A stretch of 25,204 nt of DNA from Flavobacteriales bacterium UBA5692 (GCA_002420235.1 DIHQ01000113.1:1-25204), one strand, 5' to 3'. Positions 14,394 through 23,084 are shown, counted from the stretch's first letter. Translations and numbers: made by a program. Notes: generated by a model from the sequence alone, not told the origin.

Positions 14394-16475
14394 ATGGAAT
14401 TTGTGCATCCAGAAATACTTTGGGGTCTCGGTGCACTGGCTATCCCGATAGTCATACATCTCCTTCATTTCCGCAGGTTCAAACGCGTTCGATTTTCGCA
14501 AGTCGCTTTTCTCAAGGACGTCCAACGAGAAACGCGTGCGACACAACAAATTCAGCATTGGTGGATCCTGCTCCTGCGTTTATTGGCATTTACTGCACTT
14601 ATCCTTGCATTTGCGCAGCCTACATGGTTCGATGCGGATAAAACCACTGCAGTGTCCACGGCTGGACATGCGGTATCCATCTACGTGGATAATAGCCTGT
14701 CGATGGAGGGTAGTGGCGAGGAAGGTCAACTGCTTCAATCCGCCCGCAGCAAAGCCGTCTTAGTAGCAGAACAATATGAACCCACGGATCAATTCCAGGT
14801 CCTGACCAATGAATTTTCCGGACGGGATCAAGCATTTATGACGCGGAATCAAGCGGTGGAACGTATTGAACGCATCCGACCCACGCACCATACCCAACCC
14901 CTAGGTTCAGTGCTCGAGCGCATCGAAAATCAACTCGAAAAGGCTCAAAATCGTCGCGCATCGGCATATGTTTTCAGTGATTTGCAAACCTCGACGCATT
15001 ACTTATCAGCCGATGCTACCCCCCCCGACTCCTCGATACAATGGTTTTTTGTGCCGGAGTTGGCTGGGAGCACCCCGAATATCTGGGTTGATTCGGTTTG
15101 GTTTGATAAACCCGTCCGAATAGAAGGCCGGCAGGCAGCCCTGCGCGTACGGATGCAACACAATTCACGGACATCGGTCAATCGCATCCCGATGAACCTG
15201 CGAATCAACGGCGAACGCGTAGCCATCGGAACGTTCAATCTCGTGCCGGGCATTCCAACCGACACTGTGCTGCGATACACACACGGAGCAGCCGGCATTC
15301 AATTGGCCACAGTGGAGATTGATGATGCACCCATTCGATTCGATGATCAGTGGCACTTCGGTTATAATGTTTTGAATCAAATCGACATTCTCGTTCTCAC
15401 CTCTGGTGATGCGGATGCAGTTAATAGCGCTTTGCGCCGCGCGTACAAAACGGCAGGTGGTTTGTATCGCGTAACCTTTCAAACCAACTGGAGTCCAGGA
15501 GAATTCGCAGGTTACCAAGCTGTCATCGTGAACGATTGGACACAGTCAGGGTCTGGTTTTATTAATGCGCTTCAGACCTACGTCGAAGAAGGTGGAACAG
15601 CCGTATACATCCCGAAAAAGAATAACCAAAATGCAGCACTCCTTAAAGGCTTCGGAATTACCGATGCTTCATCGTGGATTGAACAATCCGACCGCGTAAG
15701 TGACTTGCAACTGGAGCATCCTTTTTTCAGTGATATGTTCGCTCAAACACCCAATCGCATTGACCTGCCTGCTGTCGAATGCATCATAGACCGCACTGCA
15801 GCACCGGGTGAAGAAGTTCTGGCGACCACAGAAACCGGACGTGTATTTCTCTCACGCATTCCCAAAGGTCGCGGGCAGTCCTTTATCTTGAATGCAGGTG
15901 CCGCGAGCGAATCGACCAATTTAATTCGGCACTCCTTCTGGGTTCCAGTCATGCTGCGCATTGCTGAGCGCTCCTCTTCGCACGCTATTCAACAAGCCGA
16001 ACTGGGAGCTACAGAAGTATGGGCGGTCGGGGCACCCCTTAGCCGGGAAAATAATTGGTCTATGGAAGGTCCGCAGCGCTGGGGAGCCGATTCAGGTGAG
16101 GAGTTGATGTCATGGCTCCCGGAAGTTCGTGAAATCGGACAGCTCGCTCAGGTTACCTTATCTGGTGTTCCGTTTGAGACTGGGCATTATAAGTTAAAAA
16201 ATGGAGCGACCGCCATAGCGGCCATCGGTCTGAATCAAGACCGGGCCGAGTCAAATCACCTAGCATGGGATATAGCGACCTTCGAAAATATGTGGAACGG
16301 ATTGTCTTGGCCAACCATGCGAGTCCTAGCCGGGACCATTTCTACCTTGCCTCAAATCATTCAGCGTGTGGAGCAGGGAGTTCCCTTGTGGAAGGCATTA
16401 CTAATCATTGTTGTTGCAGCGCTTGCTGCTGAAACCTTATTCCTCCGATTATGGAAACCATCATCAAAGGCGTAA
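14394..16475 (+). CDS. BatA/VWA-like membrane protein
   Basis: The 693-residue envelope protein has the N-terminal BatA domain (TIGR02226/PF07584). A hydrophobic helix at about 7-25 leads into HLLHFRRFKRVRF, and a second helix lies at about 57-77. A von Willebrand A-like domain follows with DNSLSMEGSG (99-108), a DxSxS MIDAS-type motif. The long middle region, about 250-640, is likely periplasmic. A last transmembrane helix (ALLIIVVAALAAETLFL) comes just before the C-terminus. This layout occurs in many Bacteroidota proteins annotated as BatA or VWA; the Aerotolerance operon partners BatB-E are not nearby, so the name BatA is only a domain label. The ATG at 14394 is chosen; a TTG at 14373 would be the only extension. 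The last 25 bases overlap the next gene. Confidence 0.87.
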   Translation: MEFVHPEILWGLGALAIPIVIHLLHFRRFKRVRFSQVAFLKDVQRETRATQQIQHWWILLLRLLAFTALILAFAQPTWFDADKTTAVSTAGHAVSIYVDNSLSMEGSGEEGQLLQSARSKAVLVAEQYEPTDQFQVLTNEFSGRDQAFMTRNQAVERIERIRPTHHTQPLGSVLERIENQLEKAQNRRASAYVFSDLQTSTHYLSADATPPDSSIQWFFVPELAGSTPNIWVDSVWFDKPVRIEGRQAALRVRMQHNSRTSVNRIPMNLRINGERVAIGTFNLVPGIPTDTVLRYTHGAAGIQLATVEIDDAPIRFDDQWHFGYNVLNQIDILVLTSGDADAVNSALRRAYKTAGGLYRVTFQTNWSPGEFAGYQAVIVNDWTQSGSGFINALQTYVEEGGTAVYIPKKNNQNAALLKGFGITDASSWIEQSDRVSDLQLEHPFFSDMFAQTPNRIDLPAVECIIDRTAAPGEEVLATTETGRVFLSRIPKGRGQSFILNAGAASESTNLIRHSFWVPVMLRIAERSSSHAIQQAELGATEVWAVGAPLSRENNWSMEGPQRWGADSGEELMSWLPEVREIGQLAQVTLSGVPFETGHYKLKNGATAIAAIGLNQDRAESNHLAWDIATFENMWNGLSWPTMRVLAGTISTLPQIIQRVEQGVPLWKALLIIVVAALAAETLFLRLWKPSSKA

Positions 16476-17707
16476 ACATCACCGACCCCGCTGGACCTCA
16501 CGACGGAACCACCAAAGACGTCCACGTCCGAGGCGGAATTATTGTGGACATTCAAGACGTCATAAACCCATCCAAAAGTGTCACTGAATGGAATGAGCCG
16601 GGCGCCCATCTATCGATTGGGTGGTTGGACCTGCAAGCAGATTTTGCAGATCCCGGATTTGAGCAAAAGGAAGGCCTTGAGAATGGTCTACGTGCCGCCC
16701 GTTCTGGCGGGTTTACCCATGTTGTGCTCAACGTGAACCAACATCCCGTTCCGGATACCAAATCCAACCTTGCTTACCTCATTGCCCGATCAGCAGATTG
16801 CGATGCTCATTTGTTCCCAATGGGGACCGTCTCTCAGGGTCGAAATGGAAGGCAGCTTGCAGAAATGCGGGACCTCTCAGAAGCAGGTGCCGTTGCTTTT
16901 TCTGATGATGCACCATTAAACAGCGTTGAAATGCTGCGCCGTGCACTCGAATACAGCCACGATCTGCCCCAACCTATCGTATCCTGTCCACTGGAATTAG
17001 GATTGAATGCCAACCCGCAAATGCACGAAGGAATGGTTAGCACGCAAATGGGCGTTGTCGGAAATCCCACAACGTCAGAAACGATGCGAGTAAAGCGAGA
17101 CCTCGAAATCCTGCGCTACGCGGGAGGAAAACTGCACTTTTCGTGCATCAGCTCAATGGAGTCTGTGCAGCTAATAAGGGAAGCAAAAAGCGAGGGATTA
17201 TCTGTCACCTGTGCGACCTCCGCACACCACCTGTTTTTCTTGGACGAAGACCTCAGCAGCTTTGACGGAACATTGAAAACGCTACCCCCTTTTAGGACAT
17301 CGGCAGACCGAGAAGCTTTGTGCAATGGACTCTTGGACGAAACGATTGACGCCCTGGTATCGGATCATCGTCCTCAAGACCTGGAACACCACGACGTGGA
17401 ATTCATACTCGCCTCCAATGGGATGGCAGGGATTGAATCGGTTTTCCCCGTAGCTATGGCTGGACTTGCACATAAGAGCGATGCACACAAAGCAATAATC
17501 CGAGCTCTGACAATAGGTCCTCGGTCAGTCCTAGGACTTGATACACCTCATATTGAAGTGGGTGCAGTGGCGAATTTGACATGGTATCACCCCACCCAAA
17601 CAGGCGATGTGCCGGCTACCTCTGCAGCTGAGAACCGGCCGAATTACCATGAACGGTCCATCGCCTTTTCAGGGAAGGGTGTTGTTCTGGGGACAGTCCT
17701 AGGCTGA
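16451..17707 (+). CDS. Dihydroorotase homologue lacking the HxH metal site
   Basis: The 418-residue amidohydrolase-fold protein is of the dihydroorotase (PyrC class I-like) family. The backbone is recognisable: GWLDLQADFADPGFEQKE, VLNVNQHPVPDTKSN, CATSAHHLFF and VSDHRPQ. However, the family signature DxHxHxRxPG reads D60-L-Q-A-D-F-A-D-P-G. Both zinc-binding histidines and the substrate arginine are therefore replaced (Q62, D64, A66). The later His-rich and SDH segments remain. Similar divergent proteins occur in other Flavobacteriia, where they are usually annotated pyrC. It may be a non-catalytic partner of aspartate carbamoyltransferase, as PyrC-like pseudoenzymes are elsewhere, or have another activity. 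It overlaps the BatA-like gene by 25 bases in another frame, and its stop lies 6 bases from the convergent DUF3467 stop. Confidence 0.84.
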   Translation: METIIKGVNITDPAGPHDGTTKDVHVRGGIIVDIQDVINPSKSVTEWNEPGAHLSIGWLDLQADFADPGFEQKEGLENGLRAARSGGFTHVVLNVNQHPVPDTKSNLAYLIARSADCDAHLFPMGTVSQGRNGRQLAEMRDLSEAGAVAFSDDAPLNSVEMLRRALEYSHDLPQPIVSCPLELGLNANPQMHEGMVSTQMGVVGNPTTSETMRVKRDLEILRYAGGKLHFSCISSMESVQLIREAKSEGLSVTCATSAHHLFFLDEDLSSFDGTLKTLPPFRTSADREALCNGLLDETIDALVSDHRPQDLEHHDVEFILASNGMAGIESVFPVAMAGLAHKSDAHKAIIRALTIGPRSVLGLDTPHIEVGAVANLTWYHPTQTGDVPATSAAENRPNYHERSIAFSGKGVVLGTVLG

Positions 17708-17713
17708 GCGCCG

Positions 17714-18037
17714 TCAGGCCTCACCTTGTGGCCCGGAGAATGTCAGCGGCATAGCCGGGTCTTGGTTGCCCTTGGGAGGTTGGATCGTACCCTGTTGCTG
17801 CTCAAACCGCTTTACATTTTCACTTAGGGCATGCAGAAGACGCTTGGCGTGATGAGGTGCCAAAATAATCCGACTACGAACCTGCGCTTGGTTCATTCCC
17901 GGCATTACCTGTGCAAAATCCACGACAAATTCGACAGGACTATGAGTGATCACCGCAAGATTGGAATACGTGCCTGATGCCAATTCCTCGGGTAGATCAA
18001 TGTTAAGTTGCTTCTTTTTCTTTTCTTCTTGTGCCAT
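17714..18037 (-). CDS. DUF3467 domain protein
   Basis: This 107-residue cytosolic protein is the DUF3467 family (PF11950). A lysine-rich start leads into LNIDLPEELASGTYSNLAVI, then FVVDFAQVMPG and IILAPHHAKRLLHAL. No catalytic motif is visible and its function is unknown. The C-terminal 25 residues are Gln/Pro-rich and look disordered. It is the last gene of the long minus-strand run, 19 bases after the HAD gene. Confidence 0.85.
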   Translation of the reverse strand: MAQEEKKKKQLNIDLPEELASGTYSNLAVITHSPVEFVVDFAQVMPGMNQAQVRSRIILAPHHAKRLLHALSENVKRFEQQQGTIQPPKGNQDPAMPLTFSGPQGEA

Positions 18038-18056
18038 GGCAGTGATCGTTGAGTGA

Positions 18057-18791
18057 TTATTGTTGATTTAAATCCAGTTCCAGCAAGGTGCGCAAGGAAT
18101 TGATGCGACGAATAGGAGTAGACAGCAATTGCTTCTGATTTGGGGCAAAGTGAATGGCGGCCCACCCCGCTTGAATAGCACCCTCCACATCACATTGCCA
18201 ATCATCTCCAATCATCACGGCCCGTTCAGCGGTCGAAGAAGCGAGAACCAAAACCTGTGTGAAGCATCTAGGATGCGGCTTCTTGTATCCCAAAGCATCG
18301 CTGGTGTACACTCCATCGAAAAAAGGCTCTAGTCCGCTTCGGTTGACCTTAATATGCTGCACCTCTTCAAATCCGTTCGTCAGGATGAACATGCGGTGAC
18401 CTCGCGCTTTGAGCATTTGGCACACCTCAATCGCCCCATCAAATAAAGAAGTAAGGTAGGGCGCGCGCTCGACGTAAGCAGTGCCCATTGACTCAGCCAA
18501 GGCATCCATACCATCAAATGCGGGAATTCCCAACCCATTTAACGCCTTGCGAAAGCGAAGTGGTCGAAGTTCGTTTTTGGTAATGCGTCCCTCTCGGTAA
18601 GCTTTCCAGCATTTCGCGTTCTCAACTTCATATACAGCTATGAATTCTGCAGCTGTTTTTTGGTGCAGCAGATTAGGCTCAGCAATTTCCATGAAAATTT
18701 CTTCCAACGCCTCTCGCGAATTGCGGTCAAAATCCCACAACGTTCGGTCCAAATCAAAAAAAAGATCAGCGGGCAAATTTGAGGTGGACAT
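18057..18791 (-). CDS. HAD hydrolase, YjjG-type pyrimidine 5'-nucleotidase
   Basis: The 244-residue haloacid-dehalogenase-type phosphatase has all four motifs: FFDLDRTLWDFD (nucleophile Asp13, acid Asp15), ILTNGF for motif II, the lysine in GYKKPHP for motif III, and GDDWQCD for motif IV. The TLWDFD wording and the cap arrangement (C1 alpha-helical cap between motifs I and II) match the YjjG subfamily, which hydrolyses non-canonical pyrimidine nucleotides and protects DNA from their incorporation. Substrate is inferred from subfamily and from proximity to upp. It lies 23 bases after the small membrane protein gene and 19 bases before DUF3467. Confidence 0.87.
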   Translation of the reverse strand: MSTSNLPADLFFDLDRTLWDFDRNSREALEEIFMEIAEPNLLHQKTAAEFIAVYEVENAKCWKAYREGRITKNELRPLRFRKALNGLGIPAFDGMDALAESMGTAYVERAPYLTSLFDGAIEVCQMLKARGHRMFILTNGFEEVQHIKVNRSGLEPFFDGVYTSDALGYKKPHPRCFTQVLVLASSTAERAVMIGDDWQCDVEGAIQAGWAAIHFAPNQKQLLSTPIRRINSLRTLLELDLNQQ

Positions 18792-18814
18792 GAGCCCAAG
18801 TTACATCACCTCAC

Positions 18815-19255
18815 TCAACCAATGTCAATGGCCCAATAGGACAGCGACGTCAGCAGTAACGACCAAAGGAAGAAGGCAACGACTAAAATCCACGGCATGC
18901 GATTATCACGCTGGTAATACTTGGCAGCAAGTATGGATGCGATGGGGACGGAAATTACTCCGCTAACAGCCAGTAATCCCCACATTCCGAAGAGCCGACG
19001 GAACCTCACCACGCGCCTTCGTTGTGATGTGAAAAACGGACGTTTAGGTTCTTTCTCACTGCGAAACTCTGCCCACTTTTTCAGCATCCACTTTCCGAAA
19101 AAAAAGAAAACCCAGACCCCCAACGCGGCTCCAACAGAGGTTACGATGACAGTAGGCCAAAATCCCCAACCGCGTGCAATCATAAGCGAAGGCGTAACCA
19201 AAAATTTGACCACAGCCCCTATCACCCACAGTACGATTTCAAGAACTCCTGGCAT
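18815..19255 (-). CDS. Small polytopic membrane protein, unknown function
   Basis: The 146-residue protein has about four hydrophobic helices (around 4-22, 28-54, 86-107 and 119-143), with a very basic loop QRRRVVRFRRLFG before the third. The pattern of a basic loop followed by GLLAVSGVISVPIASILAAKYY resembles a Bacteroidota family of roughly 150-residue proteins with a loosely related 'TP..LSIP.GT.LA' segment; I know no function for it. The ATG at 19255 is preferred over the TTG at 19261 that overlaps the upp stop; the gap to upp is then 2 bases, so the two genes are probably translationally linked. Confidence 0.78.
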   Translation of the reverse strand: MPGVLEIVLWVIGAVVKFLVTPSLMIARGWGFWPTVIVTSVGAALGVWVFFFFGKWMLKKWAEFRSEKEPKRPFFTSQRRRVVRFRRLFGMWGLLAVSGVISVPIASILAAKYYQRDNRMPWILVVAFFLWSLLLTSLSYWAIDIG

Positions 19256-19257
19256 AC

Positions 19258-19911
19258 TCAAATTTTGGTTCCGTAGGCCAAATCACCAGCATCGCCTAAC
19301 CCCGGAATGATATAACCTTTTTTATCGAGCTCTGAATCCACAGCAGCCACCCAGAGGCGCGCTCTTGGGTGGTGACGTTGAACATAATTGATTCCCTGCT
19401 TGCTGGCGATTGCAACCAAAACGTGCACCGCAACCGGTGAACCATGTGATTGAAATAGCCGATTCAGCACCTGAGATAAGGACGCACCCGTCGCGAGCAT
19501 TGGGTCAGAGACCACCAACACTTTTCCCTCTAGTGATGGTGCACTCACGGCATCAATTCCGATTTCGAATGCGCTATGATCTTCATCGATGTAGTTCCGG
19601 CAAGCAGATACAAAAGCCTGTTCAGCGCGATCGAACACTTCAGCCACTCCGCTGTGCATAGGCAATCCCGCTCGCAATATGGTCGCGAGCACGGGTTGCT
19701 CAGCAAGGCGATTCATGCGAGCAGTACCCAATGGCGTCCGTACTTTCTCCGAATTAAATCGCATTGATTTACTCAACTCAAACGCCATGGCACTGCCTAG
19801 CCGCTTTAAATTAAATCGGAAGCGGACTGGGTCCTGCTGCACTTCCGCATCGCGGAGTTCTGCGACAAACTCATTTACGACACTGTTTGTTGATGAAAAG
19901 TCTGTAACCAT
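19258..19911 (-). CDS. upp: Uracil phosphoribosyltransferase
   Basis: This 217-residue salvage enzyme makes UMP from uracil and PRPP. The PRPP-binding motif VVSDPMLATGAS lies at 133-144. The uracil-binding C-terminal segment with DKKGYIIPGLGDAGD is intact and ends in GTKI. ILRAGLPMHSG (78-88) is the other conserved phosphate loop. It follows the deacetylase-like gene by 8 bases and precedes the small membrane protein by 2. Together with the YjjG-type nucleotidase downstream it suggests a pyrimidine salvage and sanitation unit. Confidence 0.93.
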   Translation of the reverse strand: MVTDFSSTNSVVNEFVAELRDAEVQQDPVRFRFNLKRLGSAMAFELSKSMRFNSEKVRTPLGTARMNRLAEQPVLATILRAGLPMHSGVAEVFDRAEQAFVSACRNYIDEDHSAFEIGIDAVSAPSLEGKVLVVSDPMLATGASLSQVLNRLFQSHGSPVAVHVLVAIASKQGINYVQRHHPRARLWVAAVDSELDKKGYIIPGLGDAGDLAYGTKI

Positions 19912-19919
19912 TGCGAAGA

Positions 19920-21266
19920 TTAACAGACGCGGTTAAAAACTTGTTCGTACACTGAACGCCATCCCCTCCATTCGTTGCATTCACTAACCGTTTCATTGTG
20001 CCATAACAAAGTCAGCTCACCTTGAACATCTTTGACCTCGTTTGCTAAATTTTCAAGCGTATCCAGTGCTTGTTCCGGGGATAGTCCCATGTAGCGGTTT
20101 AAAGTCGCATCCATAGCTGCAACGGGATGGATGGTCAATTTTAATGGCCTGTTAGCAACCGCATCAAAAGCTCGAAATGAGCGGGACATCCCCGCTCGAA
20201 AACCAATTCTGTCCGCGTATACAAGACTATAATCGTGCTCAATGCCAACCTCTTCCAAGCGCCTCCAAGTTTCTGGTATGCGTTGCAACAAATAATGCTG
20301 CCTGGAATGATTTACCGCTGTTCTTGAAACCCTCTCTAGGCGTCTGATTTCCATTTTCAATCGATCCACATTGCTAGCACTGTGGCTTGCCACGCTTGGG
20401 TGAATGCCAGTAGACGAGGATTGGGTCAGTCTTTGCACCAATGCTTTCATTCCCGGTTGTCGCCAATCCACCGGTTTGTCATAGGGGCCTCTATCCGCAA
20501 GCAAAAAAAAGTATCGTGCCCGCAGACTAAAAGCCTCGTGAATCGACTCCAACCAATTGTAAGTGTCATAGGGATCCGGTTCTCCAAAAATCAATACGCG
20601 AAAGCGTTCAGCAAGTCGGACAGTACTTCCAGCTGAAAGGTCTTTCAATGTGGAACCCACCGTCCGCATAACGCTTCGATGTCGATAGGCAAATGCGCTA
20701 TCCACGTCGATGGTGGGATTGACCTTGTAAGTCAGAGGTGTCGGCCTCAAGAAAACGGAAGACGCCCATGCACGGATTCGAACCTCCACTTCTGGTCGCT
20801 TCAGCCAATCCTCTTGGTAGGCCATGGATGCTCGACCTTGAAAGCGACCCATGGAATCGTATGCATTATCTGAATCATGATATTCTTCTAATCGAGTGAC
20901 CATCCAAAACACCCAACTCCACCAATCCGCGTCTATACGGTCTGCTGTAGAATTAGCCACACCGAAAGGGAGCCTTCCAATACCAGGAACACCCGGCCCT
21001 GCGGCATCCGACCATGTTCTTCGAGCGGGATGATCGAGCTCCTTTCCTTCCAACAGACCGCAAGCCGGAATCCATACGGCGTCGATATCGGTTTGCTGTT
21101 CACCTCCATATTGGATTTTCAGCCCATCACTTTGCTCCCACTGTAAATGAGATTCAAACCAATGGAAGGAACACCCGATCACCACATCGAAGATGATGTA
21201 GGCCACATATTGATGACGTGGTGTCACGGCTCCAGTAGCCACCCAAACACTTACCGATTCAGCCAT
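19920..21266 (-). CDS. Polysaccharide-deacetylase-like protein (Bacteroidota family)
   Basis: The 448-residue protein resembles a Bacteroidota family annotated as polysaccharide deacetylase with an N-terminal DUF7033-type region. The NodB-like half begins at NPTIDVDSAFAYR (DVD at 187-189, the metal/general-base Asp region). It continues with GIHPS (287-291), RQHYLLQ (322-328), GFRAGM (355-360) and, late, LLWHNE. These match the positions of metal-binding and catalytic motifs in the family, although the match to classical NodB motifs is partial. No signal peptide is seen, so a cytosolic role in glycan precursor handling is possible. The start overlaps the epimerase end by 16 bases, which implies a joint role with it. 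Substrate is not known. Confidence 0.8.
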   Translation of the reverse strand: MAESVSVWVATGAVTPRHQYVAYIIFDVVIGCSFHWFESHLQWEQSDGLKIQYGGEQQTDIDAVWIPACGLLEGKELDHPARRTWSDAAGPGVPGIGRLPFGVANSTADRIDADWWSWVFWMVTRLEEYHDSDNAYDSMGRFQGRASMAYQEDWLKRPEVEVRIRAWASSVFLRPTPLTYKVNPTIDVDSAFAYRHRSVMRTVGSTLKDLSAGSTVRLAERFRVLIFGEPDPYDTYNWLESIHEAFSLRARYFFLLADRGPYDKPVDWRQPGMKALVQRLTQSSSTGIHPSVASHSASNVDRLKMEIRRLERVSRTAVNHSRQHYLLQRIPETWRRLEEVGIEHDYSLVYADRIGFRAGMSRSFRAFDAVANRPLKLTIHPVAAMDATLNRYMGLSPEQALDTLENLANEVKDVQGELTLLWHNETVSECNEWRGWRSVYEQVFNRVC

Positions 21267-22357
21267 TCACGCAAGGTTTGAGCAATGTGCAGCGCTGCCT
21301 TTCCATCACCGTACAGCGGGAAGGAAAAATCCATATCATCATAACCTTTATCCATCGCGATAGCTGCTTTCTCCAATTCGCCGGGGTCAGGACACAACCG
21401 TGTTACACCGTGTTGAATCAATTCCACCCACTCGGTGGCTTCACGAAGTACCAATGAGGGTCGACCCATAAAGTAGGCTTCTTTCTGTAGGCCTCCTGAA
21501 TCCGTCCATACTTGGCGTACTTCCTTCAACCAATTGAGCATTTGCTGATAGCCCGCCGGTTCTTGCGAATCAATTCCAAAGGATTGGAGCTGGCTACGCC
21601 ATGCGCCTCCATAAATGCGTTCTGCTACCTTGGCAGTCCTCGGGTGTACCGGAAAATGCAAGCGCCATCCCATTGATTTCGCAACCGCTCCCGCGGACTC
21701 GAGCCAGACCCTTAAGCGTTCCGGATTGTCCACATTGGATGGCCTGTGCAAGGTGAGCAGTACGGTTTTGGCCTCCGCCGAAATCGGTTGTGGCTCACCT
21801 CCGAAACGACGTGCTGTGTCGAGCATGAGATCGCCGGAAATGGTCACTTGAACCCCTGGGCGACCTCCCGTCTTTATGCCCTCTTTCGTAAGCAAATTAA
21901 GAGCCGCTTGCGACGGACAGAAAAGGACGTCACTGAGCGCATCTGTGAGGATGCGATTAATTTCCTCCGGCATGGTGCGATCAAACGAGCGGAGGCCGGC
22001 TTCGATGTGAACCACAGGCGTTTGCATTCGACTTGCGGCCCACGCCCCGGCTAATGTTGAATCAGTATCCCCATACAGGATAACTGCATCGGGAGCATCT
22101 TTTGTAATGGCCTCCATGATTCCACTCATCATTTGGCCCATGCGTAACGCAGGCTGACTTGCAACGTCGAGCATGTGATGCGCTGGTGGTAGTTTTAATC
22201 CGTCAACGAAGCATCCGGACATGTTGTAGGAAGAATGCTGTCCCGTATGCAAAATCCTCTCCTCAATGCCAAAGGAAACGTCTCCTAACACCCTGCTTAA
22301 TGCACTGGCTTTTATCATTTGGGGTCTTGCCCCGACGACCGTAAGAACACGTTTCAT
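21251..22357 (-). CDS. wecB: UDP-N-acetylglucosamine 2-epimerase (non-hydrolysing)
   Basis: The 368-residue GT-B-fold enzyme interconverts UDP-GlcNAc and UDP-ManNAc, supplying ManNAc-type sugars for surface glycans. Motifs seen are GARPQMIKA (9-17), YGDTDST (95-101), HIEAGLRSFDRTMPEE (117-132) with the catalytic acids, TLHRPSNVDN (202-211) with the catalytic histidine, and TDSGGLQKEA. The ATG at 22357 is the natural N-terminus; a TTG at 22369 is the only extension. It lies 33 bases downstream of radC and overlaps the deacetylase-like gene by 16 bases. Confidence 0.92.
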   Translation of the reverse strand: MKRVLTVVGARPQMIKASALSRVLGDVSFGIEERILHTGQHSSYNMSGCFVDGLKLPPAHHMLDVASQPALRMGQMMSGIMEAITKDAPDAVILYGDTDSTLAGAWAASRMQTPVVHIEAGLRSFDRTMPEEINRILTDALSDVLFCPSQAALNLLTKEGIKTGGRPGVQVTISGDLMLDTARRFGGEPQPISAEAKTVLLTLHRPSNVDNPERLRVWLESAGAVAKSMGWRLHFPVHPRTAKVAERIYGGAWRSQLQSFGIDSQEPAGYQQMLNWLKEVRQVWTDSGGLQKEAYFMGRPSLVLREATEWVELIQHGVTRLCPDPGELEKAAIAMDKGYDDMDFSFPLYGDGKAALHIAQTLREWLNR

Positions 22358-22390
22358 TGCAATTGACAAGTAACTGGAACCAGTGCGGAC

Positions 22391-23062
22391 TCAGAGCTCA
22401 CCTTCGTCAGCGAAGCTAAAGTAAAGGTTGCGGGAAACAATCAGGTGGTCCAACAAAGGACAATCTAACATTTCACCTGCCCATTGAAGATTTTTTGTGA
22501 GCTTCCTGTCAGACTGACTGGGTCGAACATTTCCAGAAGGATGGTTGTGTACCGCAATGACACCTGCTGCGCGCATCGCAAGCGCCTTGGAAAAGATCAA
22601 CTTCGGATCTGCTACGGTACCCGTCAAGCCACCTTGGCTGACCCTGACCTCGGCTATGATGGCGTTGGAACGTCGCAACAGTAATAACCAGAATTCTTCG
22701 TGACCTAAATCTGACAACCTAATTGCGAATCGATTAAACACATCGTGAGAGGAGCGAATATAGTGGTCATTAGGCTGGGTAGTCATCTGCCTGCGCCTGC
22801 CCAATTCCAAGGCGGCGGATAGTTGAAGTGCTTTGGCTCGACCTATGCCAGGAACTTCTGTCATGCCTAGCGGGGGAATAGAGGAAAGCACAGACAAATC
22901 ACCATGTACCAATTCAAGCAAAGCTCGGGATGCCACATGTACAGAATGACCCTGCACGCCAGAGCCCAAAAGCACAGCAATTAATTCAGCAGCGCTTAAC
23001 GCCTGAGGTCCGGACAACAATAATTTTTCCCGTGGCATCAGTGATTGCCGTTCAACCCCCAT
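22391..23062 (-). CDS. radC: RadC/YsxA family JAB-type protein
   Basis: The 223-residue protein has an N-terminal helix-hairpin-helix region (PREKLLLSGPQALSAAELIA, then VPGIGRAKALQL at 70-81) and a C-terminal JAMM/MPN-type zinc motif HNHPSGNVRPSQSD (172-185). The role of RadC proteins is still debated; the classical DNA-repair assignment was withdrawn, so no process is asserted. The N-terminus is a little short compared with relatives, but no upstream in-frame ATG was found. The ATG at 23062 lies only 22 nt after the T-run of the rpsT terminator, so expression may depend on read-through. Confidence 0.92.
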   Translation of the reverse strand: MGVERQSLMPREKLLLSGPQALSAAELIAVLLGSGVQGHSVHVASRALLELVHGDLSVLSSIPPLGMTEVPGIGRAKALQLSAALELGRRRQMTTQPNDHYIRSSHDVFNRFAIRLSDLGHEEFWLLLLRRSNAIIAEVRVSQGGLTGTVADPKLIFSKALAMRAAGVIAVHNHPSGNVRPSQSDRKLTKNLQWAGEMLDCPLLDHLIVSRNLYFSFADEGEL

Positions 23063-23084
23063 GGTAAATTTCGTTTTTGGACAT

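Noticed and set aside
16451..16475. Possible frameshift joining the BatA-like gene to the dihydroorotase homologue
   Set aside because: Both proteins have complete, family-typical ends (a C-terminal membrane helix and an N-terminal amidohydrolase strand), so the 25-base overlap is a normal gene overlap.
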